From assembly GCA_015345905.1 (NCBI GenBank), contig JADDTR010000026.1, positions 1 through 64,000 on the forward strand: 64,000 bases of DNA. The letters run 5' to 3'. A program made the position numbers and the translations under genes. Below the pieces are notes generated by a model that saw only the letters and a program-made list of their open reading frames with translations, was not told the origin of the DNA and searched no databases. Of this stretch, positions 1 to 10,584 are shown in pieces; positions within the stretch are counted from its first letter, which is position 1; the number at the start of each line of letters is the position of its first letter. The DNA is from Aotearoamyces nothofagi (lineage: Eukaryota; Ascomycota; Leotiomycetes; Leotiales; Tympanidaceae).

Positions 1-1536
1 ACTCCTATAAATTGGGACCCTGCACTCCTATAAATTTGGTCCCTATGCTCCTGTAAATTGGCTTCCTGTACTCCTGGGAATTGGGACCCTATACTCCTAT
101 AAATTGGGTGTATATACTCCTATAAATTGAGTGCTTGTACTCCTGGGAATTGGTTGTATACACTCCTATAAATCGGGTTCCTATACTCCTATAAATTGAG
201 TGCCTATACTCCTGGGAATTGGGACCCTACACTCCTGTAAATTGGCTTCCTGTACTCTTGGGAATTGGGACCCTATGCTCTTGTAAATCGGGTGTCTGCA
301 CTCCTACAAACTGGGTCCCTACGCTCCTAGGAATTGGGTATATACGCTCCCCTAAATTGGGTTCCTATGCTCCTGTAAATTGGGTCTCTATGCTCCTATA
401 AATTGGGTGTCTACGCTCTTGGAAATTGGGTATATACGCTCCTATAAATCGGGTGTCTACACTCCTGGGAATTGGGACCCTATACTCTTATAAATCGAGA
501 CTCTACACTCCTGGGAATTGGGTTTCTAGACTCCTGTAAATCGGGTTCCTGCACTCCTAGGAATTGGGTTCCTACGCTCCTAGGAAGTGGGACCCTATGC
601 TCCTGGGAATTGAGTGCCTGTACTCCTGGGAATTGGGTCCCTGCGCTCCTGGGAATTGGATGTATACGCTCCTGGGAATTGAGTGCCTGTACTCCTGGGA
701 ATTGGGACCCTATGCTCCTGGGAATCGGGTGCCTATACTCCTGTAAATTGGGTCCCTACACTCCTATAAATTGGGTCCTTATGCTCCTGTAAATTGGGAC
801 TCTACACTCCTACAAATTGGGTTCCTAGACTCCTATAAATCGGGTGCCTATGCTCTTGTAAATTGGGACCCTACACTCCTGGGAATTGGGTGTATACACT
901 CCTATAAACTGGGTTCCTATACTCCTATAAATTGGGTGCCTACGCTTCTATAAATCGGGTGTCTACACTCTTGGGAATTGGGTCCCTACACTCCTGGGAA
1001 TTGGGTGTATATGCTCCTATAAACTGGGTTCCTGTACTCCTATAAATTGGGTGTCTACACTCCTACAAATTGGGTCTCTACACTCTTGGGAATCGGGTGT
1101 ACATGCTCCTATAAACTGGGTTCCTGTACTCCTATAAATTGGGTGTCTACGCTCCTATAAATTGGGTGTCTACACTCTTGGGAATTGGGTCCCTACACTC
1201 CTGGGAATCGGGTGTATACGCTCCTATAAATTGAGTGCCTGTACTCCTGGGAATTGGGACCCTACGCTCTTGTAAATTGGGACCCTATGCTCCTACAAAC
1301 TGGGTCCTTACGCTCCTGGGAATTGGGACCCTACGCTCCTGTAAATTGGGTGTATACACTTCCTAGGAATAGGAGTGTACACTTCCTAGGAATTGGGTGT
1401 ATATACTTCCTAGGAATTGGGTGTATACACTCCTAGGAATTGAGTAAATTAGGTGTATACACTTCCTAGGAATAGGAGTATACACTTCCTAGGAATTGGG
1501 TGCAGACACTCTCTAGGAATTGGGTGCCTGTATACT
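1..1536. repeat. 23-base minisatellite array (main block)
   Basis: About 60 head-to-tail copies of a 23-base unit of the form ACTCCTATAAATTGGGTGCC plus three bases. Two main variants alternate, one with CTATAAATTGGG and one with CTGGGAATTGGG, each with a variable tail (GTGTATAC, ACCCTAT, TTCCTGT). Some neighbouring unit pairs recur as higher-order repeats, for example around 1015-1060 and 1105-1150. The last ~100 bases shift to a CTTCCTAGGAATTGGG form that resembles the arrays further right. The period is not a multiple of three, so the short open frames in it are by-products and are not called as genes. The array runs off the left edge of the window. Confidence 0.95.
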
Positions 1537-1849
1537 CAGGCAACCCCATCCGGGAATTCGGTACATGCACTCGGTGGTGTATACGCAACCAAAGGAGAGC
1601 CAACCCCAAGAACTAAACACATAAATAACTCAACAACCATTGGAGGTGCACTAATTCTGAGAGCGGCATTAAAACTGCACGATTGAGTATATTCAGGCCC
1701 TAAATTCTAGGGCCTGTAGGACCACGTTGAAATTCTTAGGGTTATTGGTATTACAGTATAATATCGATGGGTGCCTATACGGACTATACCTTAAATCTCC
1801 TATAGTAAAAAATTGGTATTACAGTGTAATACCAGAGCACTAGTGTTAG
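1537..1849. repeat. ~320-base interspersed repeat, copy A (best preserved)
   Basis: The unit begins CAGGCAACCCCATC, passes through AACTCAACAACCATTGGAGG and GAGCGGCATTAAAACTGCAC, and ends CACTAGTGTTAG. It holds a perfect dyad at 1695-1715 (AGGCCCTA, five bases, TAGGGCCT) and a second at 1815-1833 (GGTATTACA, one base, TGTAATACC). Other copies lie at 4255-4577, 4900-5222 and 5379-5691, with partial ones at 7600-7754 and 8324-8397. This copy keeps more C and G than the others, whose differences are largely C to T or G to A as RIP would give. I do not recognise the family and see no coding capacity. Confidence 0.85.
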
Positions 1850-2133
1850 GGTAGCATGCTCACCGAAGCATTGCTTGTACAACTCTAGACAACAGGTCCA
1901 CCAGAGTATTGCTTGAACAACTTAGGGCAACAAGCTCACCGAAGCATTGCTTATAGAACTCATGGCAACAGGCTCACCGAAGTATTGTCTATACAACTCA
2001 GGGTGGCAGGCTTACCAAAGCACTGTTTATACAACTCAGGGTAGCAGGCTTACCGAAGCATTGCTTGTACAACTCAGTACAACAGGCTCACTGAACCACT
2101 GCTTATATAACTCGGGGCACTACTTCGGCTCTG
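1850..2133. repeat. 38-base tandem array, left part
   Basis: Seven copies with an exact 38-base period of a unit around GGCTCACCGAAGCATTGCTT followed by GTACAACTCAGGG. Unit starts fall at 1858, 1896, 1934, 1972, 2010, 2048 and 2086. The array resumes at 2396 and 2434 with the same period after a foreign insert (2134-2382). Confidence 0.9.
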
Positions 2134-2382
2134 TACTTATACAAGTTCTAGGTTAATAGTAACCTCAAAGATTTCGTCGAGAAGTACAATTCCCTTAAGT
2201 CTAGCGAGCACTGCAAAGGTGTCAAGATCAGAGTAGGAGGTAGAATCTACAACAAGTGTACATCAGGCTCCAAGCTTGTCGTCTACAATATAAGGTCTAG
2301 CGGCATCAAGATACAAGTTATTTGCCAGGCTCAAGAGGCTACTGAAGGTGGAGTGCCTTTTGTACAACAGTACAAGTACAGA
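2134..2382 (+). pseudogene. Lysyl-tRNA synthetase fragment (anticodon-binding domain), RIP-mutated
   Basis: Read forward, 2134-2382 encodes about 83 residues that align with the OB-fold anticodon-binding domain of cytosolic class II lysyl-tRNA synthetase. Visible blocks are NLKDFVEKYNSLK, KIRVGGRIYNK, TSGSKLVVYNIR and QVICQAQEATEGGVPF. The family's PYPHKF block is present as LYLYKF followed by a stop at 2149. Most departures from the family consensus are Pro to Leu, His to Tyr, Arg to Cys, Asp to Asn and Glu to Lys, all explainable by C to T or G to A change. It lacks the catalytic domain, is embedded in the 38-base array and has no start codon, so it is a dead gene fragment. Family assignment is from recognition of the motif series, not a search. 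Confidence 0.8.
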
Positions 2383-2450
2383 ACTCAGGGCAGTAGACTC
2401 ACTGGAGTATTGCTTATACAGCTCAGGGCGGTAGACTTACTGTCACGACT
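2383..2450. repeat. 38-base tandem array, right part
   Basis: Two further units of the same 38-base repeat, starting at 2396 and 2434, lie directly after the lysyl-tRNA synthetase fragment. This suggests the fragment interrupts one array. Confidence 0.8.
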
Positions 2451-2462
2451 TGTATCGGGAGG

Positions 2463-2640
2463 GTCTGTAATAAGGCTACAAATACAAGTGTCCCCAGTTA
2501 CTTGGGGGCCTGCAGTAAGGCTATAAACACAAGTGTCCCTAGTCACTTAGAGGCCTGCAGTAAGGCTACAAACATAGGTGTACCTGGTCACTCAAGGGCC
2601 TGTAATAAAGCTACAAATACAAACGGCACCAGCTGCATTC
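2463..2640. repeat. 45-base tandem array
   Basis: Four copies with an exact 45-base period, starting at 2463, 2508, 2553 and 2598. The unit is GCCTGCAGTAAGGCTACAAA followed by TACAAGTGTCCCCAGTCACTTGAGG-like sequence. Fifteen codons per unit keeps one frame open, but nothing suggests it is translated. Confidence 0.9.
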
Positions 2641-3140
2641 ACCAAGATATTATAGCCTGGAAGTGTTTAGTTTACACTGTAGTTCCCTTAGAAAATAGTA
2701 AATAGTCTAATAAATTTAATATTTGTATATATATATATATAATATTTTGACAATTTAATTAAATAAATATTTATATAAATAATAACTAGACCTCTATATA
2801 ACTCTAATATTACAGCTACTATAGACCTTTAATTTAATGTCTAACTGGCTTATTAAAATACTTACTGTCTGTCTGTATAGTATATAGACTCTGACTCTAT
2901 ATACCTACTCTAGACTGTCTCTTATATACACTAGGCAGAGTGTATATTACTAGAGCAAGTGTCTCTAGAGCAGGTATTACTATTAATACAGAGGTGTCGA
3001 TTGAGTCCTAGACTGTATACTTTATCTACTTTAATTGAAGTAACCAACTAAGAGGCCTCTAGAGTTACAGCTAAAGTAGTAGGCCTATACATGATAGGTA
3101 TATAACCCTAAGCACCTAGAGTGTAAAATAACTAAGGAAT
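2641..3140. other. AT-rich gene-free stretch
   Basis: About 500 bases rich in TA and ATA runs with almost no CG. No open frame or recognisable element is visible; the composition fits old RIP-mutated repeat DNA. Confidence 0.6.
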
Positions 3141-4254
3141 TGGATATAGATGCCTCTACAAACTGGACATCTACACTTCTACAAATGGAGTGAATTGGGT
3201 ATATATACTTCTAGGAATTGGGTGTATATACTTCTAGGAATTGGGTGTATATACTCCTGGGAATTCAGTGCCTATATACTTAGGCAACCCTAGTATACCA
3301 AGGAATTCAATATACCCGCCTCTACAAATTGAGTGAACTAGGTATATCCACTCTTTAAGAGTACAGTGTATACAATTCTAAGAATTCTATATACCTGCTT
3401 CTATAAATTTAGTAAACTGGATATACATGCTCTCTAGGAATTTAGTATATACACTCTCTAGTAATTCGGTGCCTGTATAATTAGGCAACCCTAATACTTA
3501 AGATATCTACCTCTACAAATTGAGTGAATTGAGTGCATCTGCTCTCTAGGAATTCAGTGTATACTTCCTAGGAATTGAGTGAATTGAGTGCAACGGCTCT
3601 CTAGGAATTAGGTATATGCTTCCTAGAAATTGGATGAATTGGGTGTATACTGCTGTCTAGGAATTGGGTACATGTACTCTCTAGGAATTGGGTTGCCTAT
3701 ATACTCAGGCAACTCCATTCAGGAATTCAGTATATATACTCGGTGGTATATACACTCCTAGGAATTGAGTGAATTAGGTGTATACTGCTTTCTAGAAATT
3801 GGGTATATATGCTCCTAGGAATTGGGTGTATATACTCTCTAGGAATTGGGTGTATATACTCTCTAGGAATTGGATGTATATACACTTCCTAGGAATAGGA
3901 GTGTATACTCTCTAGGAATTGGGTATATATACTCTCTAGGAATTGGGTATATACACTCTCTAGGAATTGGGTTGCCTATATACTCAGGCAACTCCATTCA
4001 GGAATTTGGTGTATACACTCAGTAGTATATACACTCCTAGGAATTGAGTGAATTGGATATATACACTCTCTAGGAATTGGGTGTATACGCTCTCTAGGAG
4101 TTGGGTGTATACACTCTCTAGGAATTGGATATATACACTCTCTAGGAGTTGGGTATATATAGGAATTGGGTGTATACACTCTCTAGGAATTGGGTGTATA
4201 TACTCTCTAGGAATTGGGTATATATACTCTCCAGGAATTAGGTGCCTATACTCT
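3141..4254. repeat. Diverged 23/24-base minisatellite array
   Basis: Repeats of a unit close to ACTCTCTAGGAATTGGGTGT plus ATAT or ATAC, clearly related to the array at 1-1536 but with CTAGGAATT replacing CTGGGAATT and many extra TA steps. It contains recurring short segments TATACTCAGGCAACTCCATT that resemble the start of the 320-base repeat. It looks like a more heavily mutated relative of the first array. Confidence 0.85.
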
Positions 4255-4577
4255 CAGGCAACCCTATCTGGGAATTCGATACACACATGCAGTAGTGTAC
4301 TTGGTAGTACATACAACCAAAGAACAGCCAATTCCAGGAACTAAACATATAAATAACTCAACAACCACTATAGATACACCAATTCTGAGAGCGGCAATGA
4401 AACTGCACGATTGAGTATATCTAGACCCTAAATTCTAGGGCCTATAGGACCACGTTGAAATTCTTAGGGTTATTGGTATTATAGTGTAATACCAATAGGT
4501 GCCTGTATAGACTACACCTTAAATCTCCTATAGTAAAAAATTGGTATTATAGTATAATACCAGAGCACTAGTGTTAG
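4255..4577. repeat. ~320-base interspersed repeat, copy B
   Basis: Full-length copy running from CAGGCAACCCTATC to CACTAGTGTTAG, with both dyads recognisable. It is followed directly by more minisatellite DNA. Confidence 0.85.
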
Positions 4578-4899
4578 GAATTGGGTTGCCTATATACTCA
4601 GACAACTCTATTTAGGAATTCAGTATATATATTCAGTAGTGTATACACTCTTAGGAATTGAGTGAATTAGATGTATACCACTTCCTAGGAATTGGGTATA
4701 TACACTCTCTAGGAATTAGATATATATACTCTCTAGGAATTGGGTATATACACTCTCTAGGAGTTGGGTGTATATACTCTCTAGGAATTGGGTATATACA
4801 CTTCTAGGAATTGGATATATACACTCTCTAGGAATTGGATATATACACTCTCTAGGAATTGGGTATATATACTCTCTAGGAATTGGGTGCCTATATACT
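4578..4899. repeat. Diverged minisatellite array between repeat copies B and C
   Basis: About thirteen units of the TCTCTAGGAATTGGGTATAT type, separating two full copies of the 320-base repeat. The alternation of array and 320-base unit suggests that the two together form a larger repeated block. Confidence 0.8.
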
Positions 4900-5222
4900 C
4901 AGGCAACCCTATCTAGGAATTCGGTATATATACTCGGTAGTATACTTGGTAGTATATACAACCAAAGAACAGGCAATTCTAGGAACTAAATATATAAATA
5001 ATTCAACAACTATAGTAGGTATACTAATTCTGAGAGCGGCATTGAAACTGCACTATTGAGTATATTCAGGCCCTAAATTCTAGGGCCTGTAGAACCATGT
5101 TGAAATTCTTAGGGTTATTGGTATTATAGTATAATACTAATAGGTGCCTGTATAGACTATATCTTAAATCTTCTATAGTAAAAAATTGGTATTACAGTGT
5201 AATACTAGAGCACTAATGTTAG
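4900..5222. repeat. ~320-base interspersed repeat, copy C
   Basis: Full-length copy in the same orientation as A and B, with more C to T and G to A differences than A (for example TAATACTAGAGCACTAATGT at the end). Confidence 0.85.
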
Positions 5223-5378
5223 GAATTGAGTGAATTGGGTATATACACTTCCTAGGAATAGGAGTATATACTTCTTAGGAATTAGATATATACACTTCTA
5301 GGAATTGGATAAATTAGGTGTATATTGCTTCCTAGGAATTGGGTGTATACACTCTTAGGAATTCAGTGCCTATATACT
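5223..5378. repeat. Short diverged minisatellite array between copies C and D
   Basis: Six or so degenerate units of the CTAGGAATTGGGTATATAC type. Confidence 0.75.
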
Positions 5379-5691
5379 TAGGCAACCCCATCTAGGAATT
5401 CAGTATATACACTCGATGGTATATATACAACCAAAGGAGAGCCAACCCTAGGAACTAAATATATAAATAACTCAACAACCATTGTAGGTATACTAATTCT
5501 AAGAGCGGCATTGAAACTGCACCATTGAGTATATCTAGGCCCTAAATTCTAGGGCCTATAGGACCATGTTGAAATTCTTAGGGTTATTGGTATTATAGTA
5601 TAATATCAATAGGTGCCTATATAGACTATATCTTAAATCTCCTATAGTAAAAAATTGGTATTACAGTGTAATACCAGAGCACTAGTATTAG
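5379..5691. repeat. ~320-base interspersed repeat, copy D
   Basis: Full-length copy, same orientation; the AGGCCCTA dyad is intact and the final GGTATTACAGTGTAATACC dyad is perfect. Its end abuts the hAT transposase remnant. Confidence 0.85.
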
Positions 5692-7510
5692 AACAGAGCT
5701 TTTATTACTCAAGCAGTTAGAGATCGAATCTAAACGACTCTTATATATAAAGATTGATATTGATATACAATGGAACTCTATATACAACATGATTCTTTGT
5801 ACAATGTACCTTTAGGTTCTATTAAAAAGCTGGTTGGAGACTCAAATAGAAAAGGAGCCAGTACTTGACTATCTCAACCTGACAAATACAGACTAGAAGA
5901 AGCTATAATATCTTGTTGTTCTCCTTCGACCTTTTGCTGAATTTACAATGCTTCTTAGAACTACAAAGGACACTACTATCAACTATATCTAGAATGTCTA
6001 CAATGAGCTATTTATCTATCTTGAGCAGCTTTGGACTAAGCTAGAGATCAAGGATTTATCTTGAGACCTCTAGATTACTGAGTTTATTACTACAATAGAG
6101 ATAGGACTCTAGAAACTTTTAGTATATTATTCAAATACTAGTAGTAAAGCTGAGGACCAATATACTCTTGCTATAATTCTAGATCCCTTATAAAAGCTAG
6201 ATATCTTTGCTCAGTTTTAATAGAGTTCTACATTTAGAGCAAAATATAAACAGGTATTCCTAAAGTATTGGGAGGACAATTATAAAGATACTATATCTGA
6301 TGACCTTACTACTAATATAGGTTTTGTAGTTCTAAGTACAATAAGAACCCTCAACTCGATTTTTAGACATCAACAATAAATGCCTAGTATAAGGTCTTTA
6401 ACATCAAACTCTATACCAAAGAATGAAGCAGAACAATATCTACTTTTGCCTCTTTATTCTATAGATACTGAAACTTTGGTCTTAGCTATATAGAAGGGAC
6501 TAGAGAGTTCTTATCCTTCTGTTGTATAGATGGCTTATAATATTCTTGCTATTCCAGGTATATAAATAGTAACACTAAACAGTAATATAAAGAGCTAACA
6601 ATTATTTATAAAAGCTGTTGGCTCTAGAGTTGAAAGAACATTCAATATTGTACAAAACCTATATAAATATTATAGAGCTCAGATGAACTCTAATATAGTC
6701 ACTAAATCTATAATAGTTAAATACTTCAATAGATTTAAATAGGAGATATCTAGAGAATGGAGCAATGTTGATTATCGATATAGTATAGAGGATGTTAATA
6801 AGTCAATTGAGAAGAGAGAGAGGGATATTATAGTAGAAGTAGAGATATCAGAGGACGAGGTAGATATATTAGACCTACCTCTTATATAGCAAGTATTACA
6901 ACAAATACAGAGGATAGGAACATTAACACTAAGGCCAAGACAAAAGAGGGCATTAGATGATAATCAGAGTACAGATAAATTAAGTCCTATAAAGAGCTAG
7001 GCAACTTAGTAAAGAAGAGTTTAGGAGTCTAATAGTTTAGGAGTCTAAGATATAGAATTGCAATTTTAAATATAATTGAAATCGAACAGCATTACTATTA
7101 AGCATTACTATCTATATAATTCAAGCAATATAATTGAAGCTTCTAGTGTTACTATAAAGTATTACTGTTTATATAACCAATAAACGGTCTAGACTGAACT
7201 GAACTGGACTGGACTATTATTTACAGTTCGGTCTTGAGCTATATAATGTAGACCGTTTTTCAAAGTGGTCTAGACTGAACTGGACTGTAAATATTGGTCC
7301 GGTCTCAAGGACTATAATATAGACTGTTTTTCAAAGTGGTCTAGACTGAACTGGACTGTAAATACTAGTCTGGTCTTAAGGACTATAATATAGACCATTT
7401 AAAAATCAAGGTGCTCAAAGACTAGACTAGACCGCTTTTTATAGACTGGTCCAGTCTAGACTGTTTATTTACAGTCTAGTCTAGCCAGTCTAGCATTTGT
7501 ATACAGATCC
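5692..7510 (+). mobile_element. Decayed hAT-family DNA transposon with subterminal repeats
   Basis: Frame-by-frame reading of 5692-7020 gives a broken transposase of the hAT superfamily. Visible pieces are LLRPFAEFTMLL, NELFIYLEQLW, AEDQYTLAIILDP, KYWEDNYKDT and the C-terminal dimerisation region SYPSVV-MAYNILAIPG followed by ERTFNIVQNLYKYYRAQMN. Stops are frequent and mostly TAG or TAA where the family has Gln or Arg, as RIP predicts. At 7186, 7267 and 7338 stand three ~71-81-base copies of a block starting GGTCTAGACTGAACT, with an inverted version of the same motif near 7410-7500; these look like hAT subterminal repeats. I could not place the 5' terminal inverted repeat or an 8-base target duplication with confidence. 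Confidence 0.75.
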
Positions 7511-7599
7511 AATGTAATATACTAGCAGCTATATATATACCAACATTTTTTATATAGGCCTTAGTGTAGATTATATATAATCTACTAGGTTATAGAGAT

Positions 7600-7754
7600 A
7601 GGCTCTAAATTCTAGAGTCTATAGAACCACTTTGAAATTCTTAGAGTTATTGGTATTATAGTATAATATTGATAGGTGTTTATATTGACTATATCTTAAA
7701 TCTCCTATAGTAAAAAATTAGTATTATAATATAATACTAAAGTACTAGTATTAG
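7600..7754. repeat. ~320-base interspersed repeat, partial copy E
   Basis: Only the right half is present, from the AGGCTCTAAATTCTAGAGTCT dyad region to ACTAGTATTAG, with many RIP-like changes. It lies just right of the hAT remnant. Confidence 0.75.
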
Positions 7755-8323
7755 AGTTTTAAGGTTTGCCTTCTTATATTAGTATCTTCTCAATGATAGA
7801 TAGAGTTTTTTATAAGTTGTAGAGTAGAGGTTTATTTGCTTATTTCTTAATATCTTATATTAGTATCTCTTCAATATTGTTCTTATCTACTATTAGATTA
7901 TATACTATTGGTTAGATATACTATATACTCTTCTTAGAAGGTATCTTGTTAATAAGGTTAGATATCTCTATTAATCTACTATAGTACTTCTATAGTTTCT
8001 CTATATATATTAATATAATTGCTTACTATAGTAATTACAACAACAGTTATAGTACTGTCTTTTGTTTGTTCTTTTAGATTAGATCTATTATAAAGGAAGT
8101 ATCAAAATATAATAGTTGTATAGATAGAGAAATCTAAGTAATAATGTCTTTGATACTTAGAGAAGAAAGAGTATTCTAAGAGGTAAAGGCCTCTTTAATA
8201 CTTAGTTTAGTAAGCCTTTAGACTAGTTATATAACCAGCTAGTAGATTATATAACTTCAAGTTGGTTATATAACCTAAAGGTTATATATATAATAAGATC
8301 AACTTATTATATAGGAGATTTAA
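7755..8323. other. AT-rich gene-free stretch
   Basis: Strongly AT-rich, nearly CG-free. Contains local inverted repeats such as GGTTATATAACC-type steps near 8232-8285 but no readable frame. Probably an unidentifiable RIP-decayed element. Confidence 0.55.
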
Positions 8324-8397
8324 GGTATAGTCTATATCTTAAATCTTCTATAGTAAAAAATTAGTATTACAGTGTAATACCAGAGAACTAGTATTAG
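8324..8397. repeat. ~320-base interspersed repeat, terminal fragment F
   Basis: The last ~74 bases of the 320-base unit (TATAGTAAAAAATTAGTATT, then the TGTAATACC dyad arm and AACTAGTATTAG). It marks the right limit of the repeat block; base composition becomes balanced immediately afterwards. Confidence 0.7.
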
Positions 8398-8708
8398 AGA
8401 CTAAAAAGGCTTAATATAGGTATAGTGTTTGTTTGCTTTATATTCGTTCATTAGGCGTCTTGTAAACAAAAGATATCGCTAAATATATAGCTGGGACATT
8501 TGTAGCTATACGTCTCTTGCCGGAAATTTCCCGACCATCATATTCTAGCAGCCGCATCACGTGAAATGCTTTTACTATCTGCGGGCTGGTGTACTCCCTT
8601 GACCAACGGAAAGGATTGACCAGGCTATTCTACGCATAAGCAACAGTGCCTACCTAATTCTCTCGTATATCAATTCACCTAAGTCGGAACATAAACTGGT
8701 TCAACAAT
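8398..8708. other. Intergenic border of the repeat block
   Basis: About 310 bases in which base composition returns to balanced. No gene seen. It would hold the promoter of the F-box-type gene to the right; a CACGTG hexamer lies at about 8559. Confidence 0.5.
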
Positions 8709-10584
8709 ATGGAACACATACACATCCATCGTCAATGTGGAGCTTGCGGATTCCTCTTCTCCCTGGGCAGTCCACTAGTTGCTTGTACGAGTCTTTCATC
8801 CCTTTACTGCGCGAAAGTGCAAAAGCTGACTTTGCTCCTCGTTGTATGTAGTATTCCCCTCGCCGACTGGTTATATCGCCCTTAGTGCGTCGACGTTCTC
8901 TGCAGCAGGTGAACCGCATATTAGAAACAATCGCGTCTTTTGTCGACATTTGCATTGCAAATACTGCTCAGCGGCCGAGGAAACGGCTACTATTCATATG
9001 GATTGTTTCAATCTCTACATCGTGCGCACCAAACATCGGCCGGATAGACTGCGTCGACTCTGGACCCTCTCACTTGCGAGATATCCGTGGCCTGGGAGCC
9101 CGGCTCTTCTGCTCCCTTCAGTACCTTCAGTAGCAGTCATCAACCGGGCTAATAATCATGCTAGAAATGCCTACAACTTGCACAAGCTTGTAGGACTCCC
9201 CCAAGAGATAATCACTATGATATGGGGGTATTTATCACAAAATGATTTGCTACGCCTGTCTTACGTTCTCGAAGCTATTGATTTCCTTGATACAAACCAC
9301 CATATAACAACTCTGTTAGTACCGCTTCGCCAAGTTCATTCCTGGCATCGCGGGAACGACCCGATCATAAGCACGACAGTTCCGCCTTCTTCAATTGAGA
9401 TGACCATTGATTCAAAGGGTATCAAGAGTATTAAAAGATCTGGGTGTTCAGCTGGCGAATCACAGTCCCCGTTCAATGTGTATATTACCATTGGCGTCAA
9501 TCATAACTTAACAATCAAATTTCAGGTTAGTAAGGCCTGCGTCTTGAGGAGTCATAGCCATGCTAATTGAGCTTCTTAGTGTGGTGTCAGCCGACTTGCA
9601 CCGATCTCTCAATCAGCAGATCTCCAAATCACGGACTTACCTAATCTGTCACCATCGTTGGGGTTTCAGTTTCCCGCCCCAAAACATAGTGTACGTCTCG
9701 CTGCTACTAACCTGGATCGTTGCTCAGGGATCACGTTTTTCTTGTCCACTAGGAATTTGCGAGCTATACACGCGCACACTCATGCTACGCCAACCGCAGA
9801 TACCACCTTTAGACAAATTGACCCGGCAGTTCAACGTTCAATATCATGGGTTTATGTGCCAAATCCACCTGCAGACAAGATCTCAGCGTTTGGAGTTCGA
9901 ATCTTAACCAAACCTGGAGGTGAACCTCAGCTTAAGCGCCGATCTTATTTGGTAAGCTTATGCTTCGCGAACTGAGATTGTATAGCTGACGAGGAGAAGG
10001 TTCGAACGCCTCATAGAGGAGACTTTTATATTGGCCCGCCGCCGGTTGGACCAGGGAAAGACTATGCGGTTCACACCCCTCCGCAATCAACTTTGTTATC
10101 TACCGTTGTAGATAACAACTTTATTTTTATTCGCGGGGTACTTACGGAAGGTGGCTCCTACTCTGCGGCCGTCCCTCCAGCTCCGGAAAACCTTCCGCTG
10201 TCAGACGCATGCTACGCGTCAGCCCAACTGAAAGATGCTACATCTATCTGGATATTTCGTGACGAGAAAGATCAATTTTGTCGGGGCCTCATTGTCGAAT
10301 ACTTTGACGGCACAGAAAGGGCTTTGGGTTGTTGTCGTATAGGGGTCGATCCAGCTGAAAGATGCCCGGCCGTGGAACGGCTTTCATTTAAAGCTGCCCA
10401 GAGATTAGGCTCGTCGATCGACCGTACTGTGATGGTGAGAACATACCAAGTATCAAAAGGTAGCGGGTATGACGATGCAGGCTGGACGAGTTGCTTTGAA
10501 GGAGACATACTAGAGGTATGGGCAACAGAGACGGAAATGGTCATGACTACAACGAAAATAATTGACAGAAAGCTCTTGGGTTGA
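8709..10584 (+). CDS. F-box domain protein of an expanded fungal family
   Basis: Proposed exons are 8709 to about 8847/8850, from 8906/8909 to 9525, 9580-9919 and 9986-10584; the last two introns are well supported by frame and sites, the first is uncertain. The N-terminus has CGACGFLFSLGSP, a Cys-x2-Cys pattern, followed by CRHLHCKYC and HMDCFNLY, resembling the zinc-ribbon-like start of fungal F-box proteins. An F-box motif follows (KLVGLPQEIITMIWGYLSQ). The C-terminal part (FIRGVLTEGG, DATSIWIFRDE, GLIVEYFDGTERALG) is the conserved tail of the same family. Such proteins are thought to be substrate adaptors of SCF ubiquitin ligases; the target is unknown. An ATG at 8842 is an alternative start without the first Cys pair. 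Confidence 0.6.

Noticed and set aside
219-1686. Several open frames of 60-106 codons encoding LLGIG/YSWELG-like repeats
   Set aside because: They are read-through of a 23-base minisatellite whose period shifts frame each unit; no start context, domain or codon signal.
1850-2640. Regular 38- and 45-base arrays as a possible CRISPR
   Set aside because: Units are contiguous with no unique spacers, and the DNA is fungal.
9952-10016. Alternative intron starting GTAAGC at 9952 in the F-box gene
   Set aside because: It breaks the reading frame; the GTGAAC site at 9920 with the AG at 9985 joins both conserved parts in frame.
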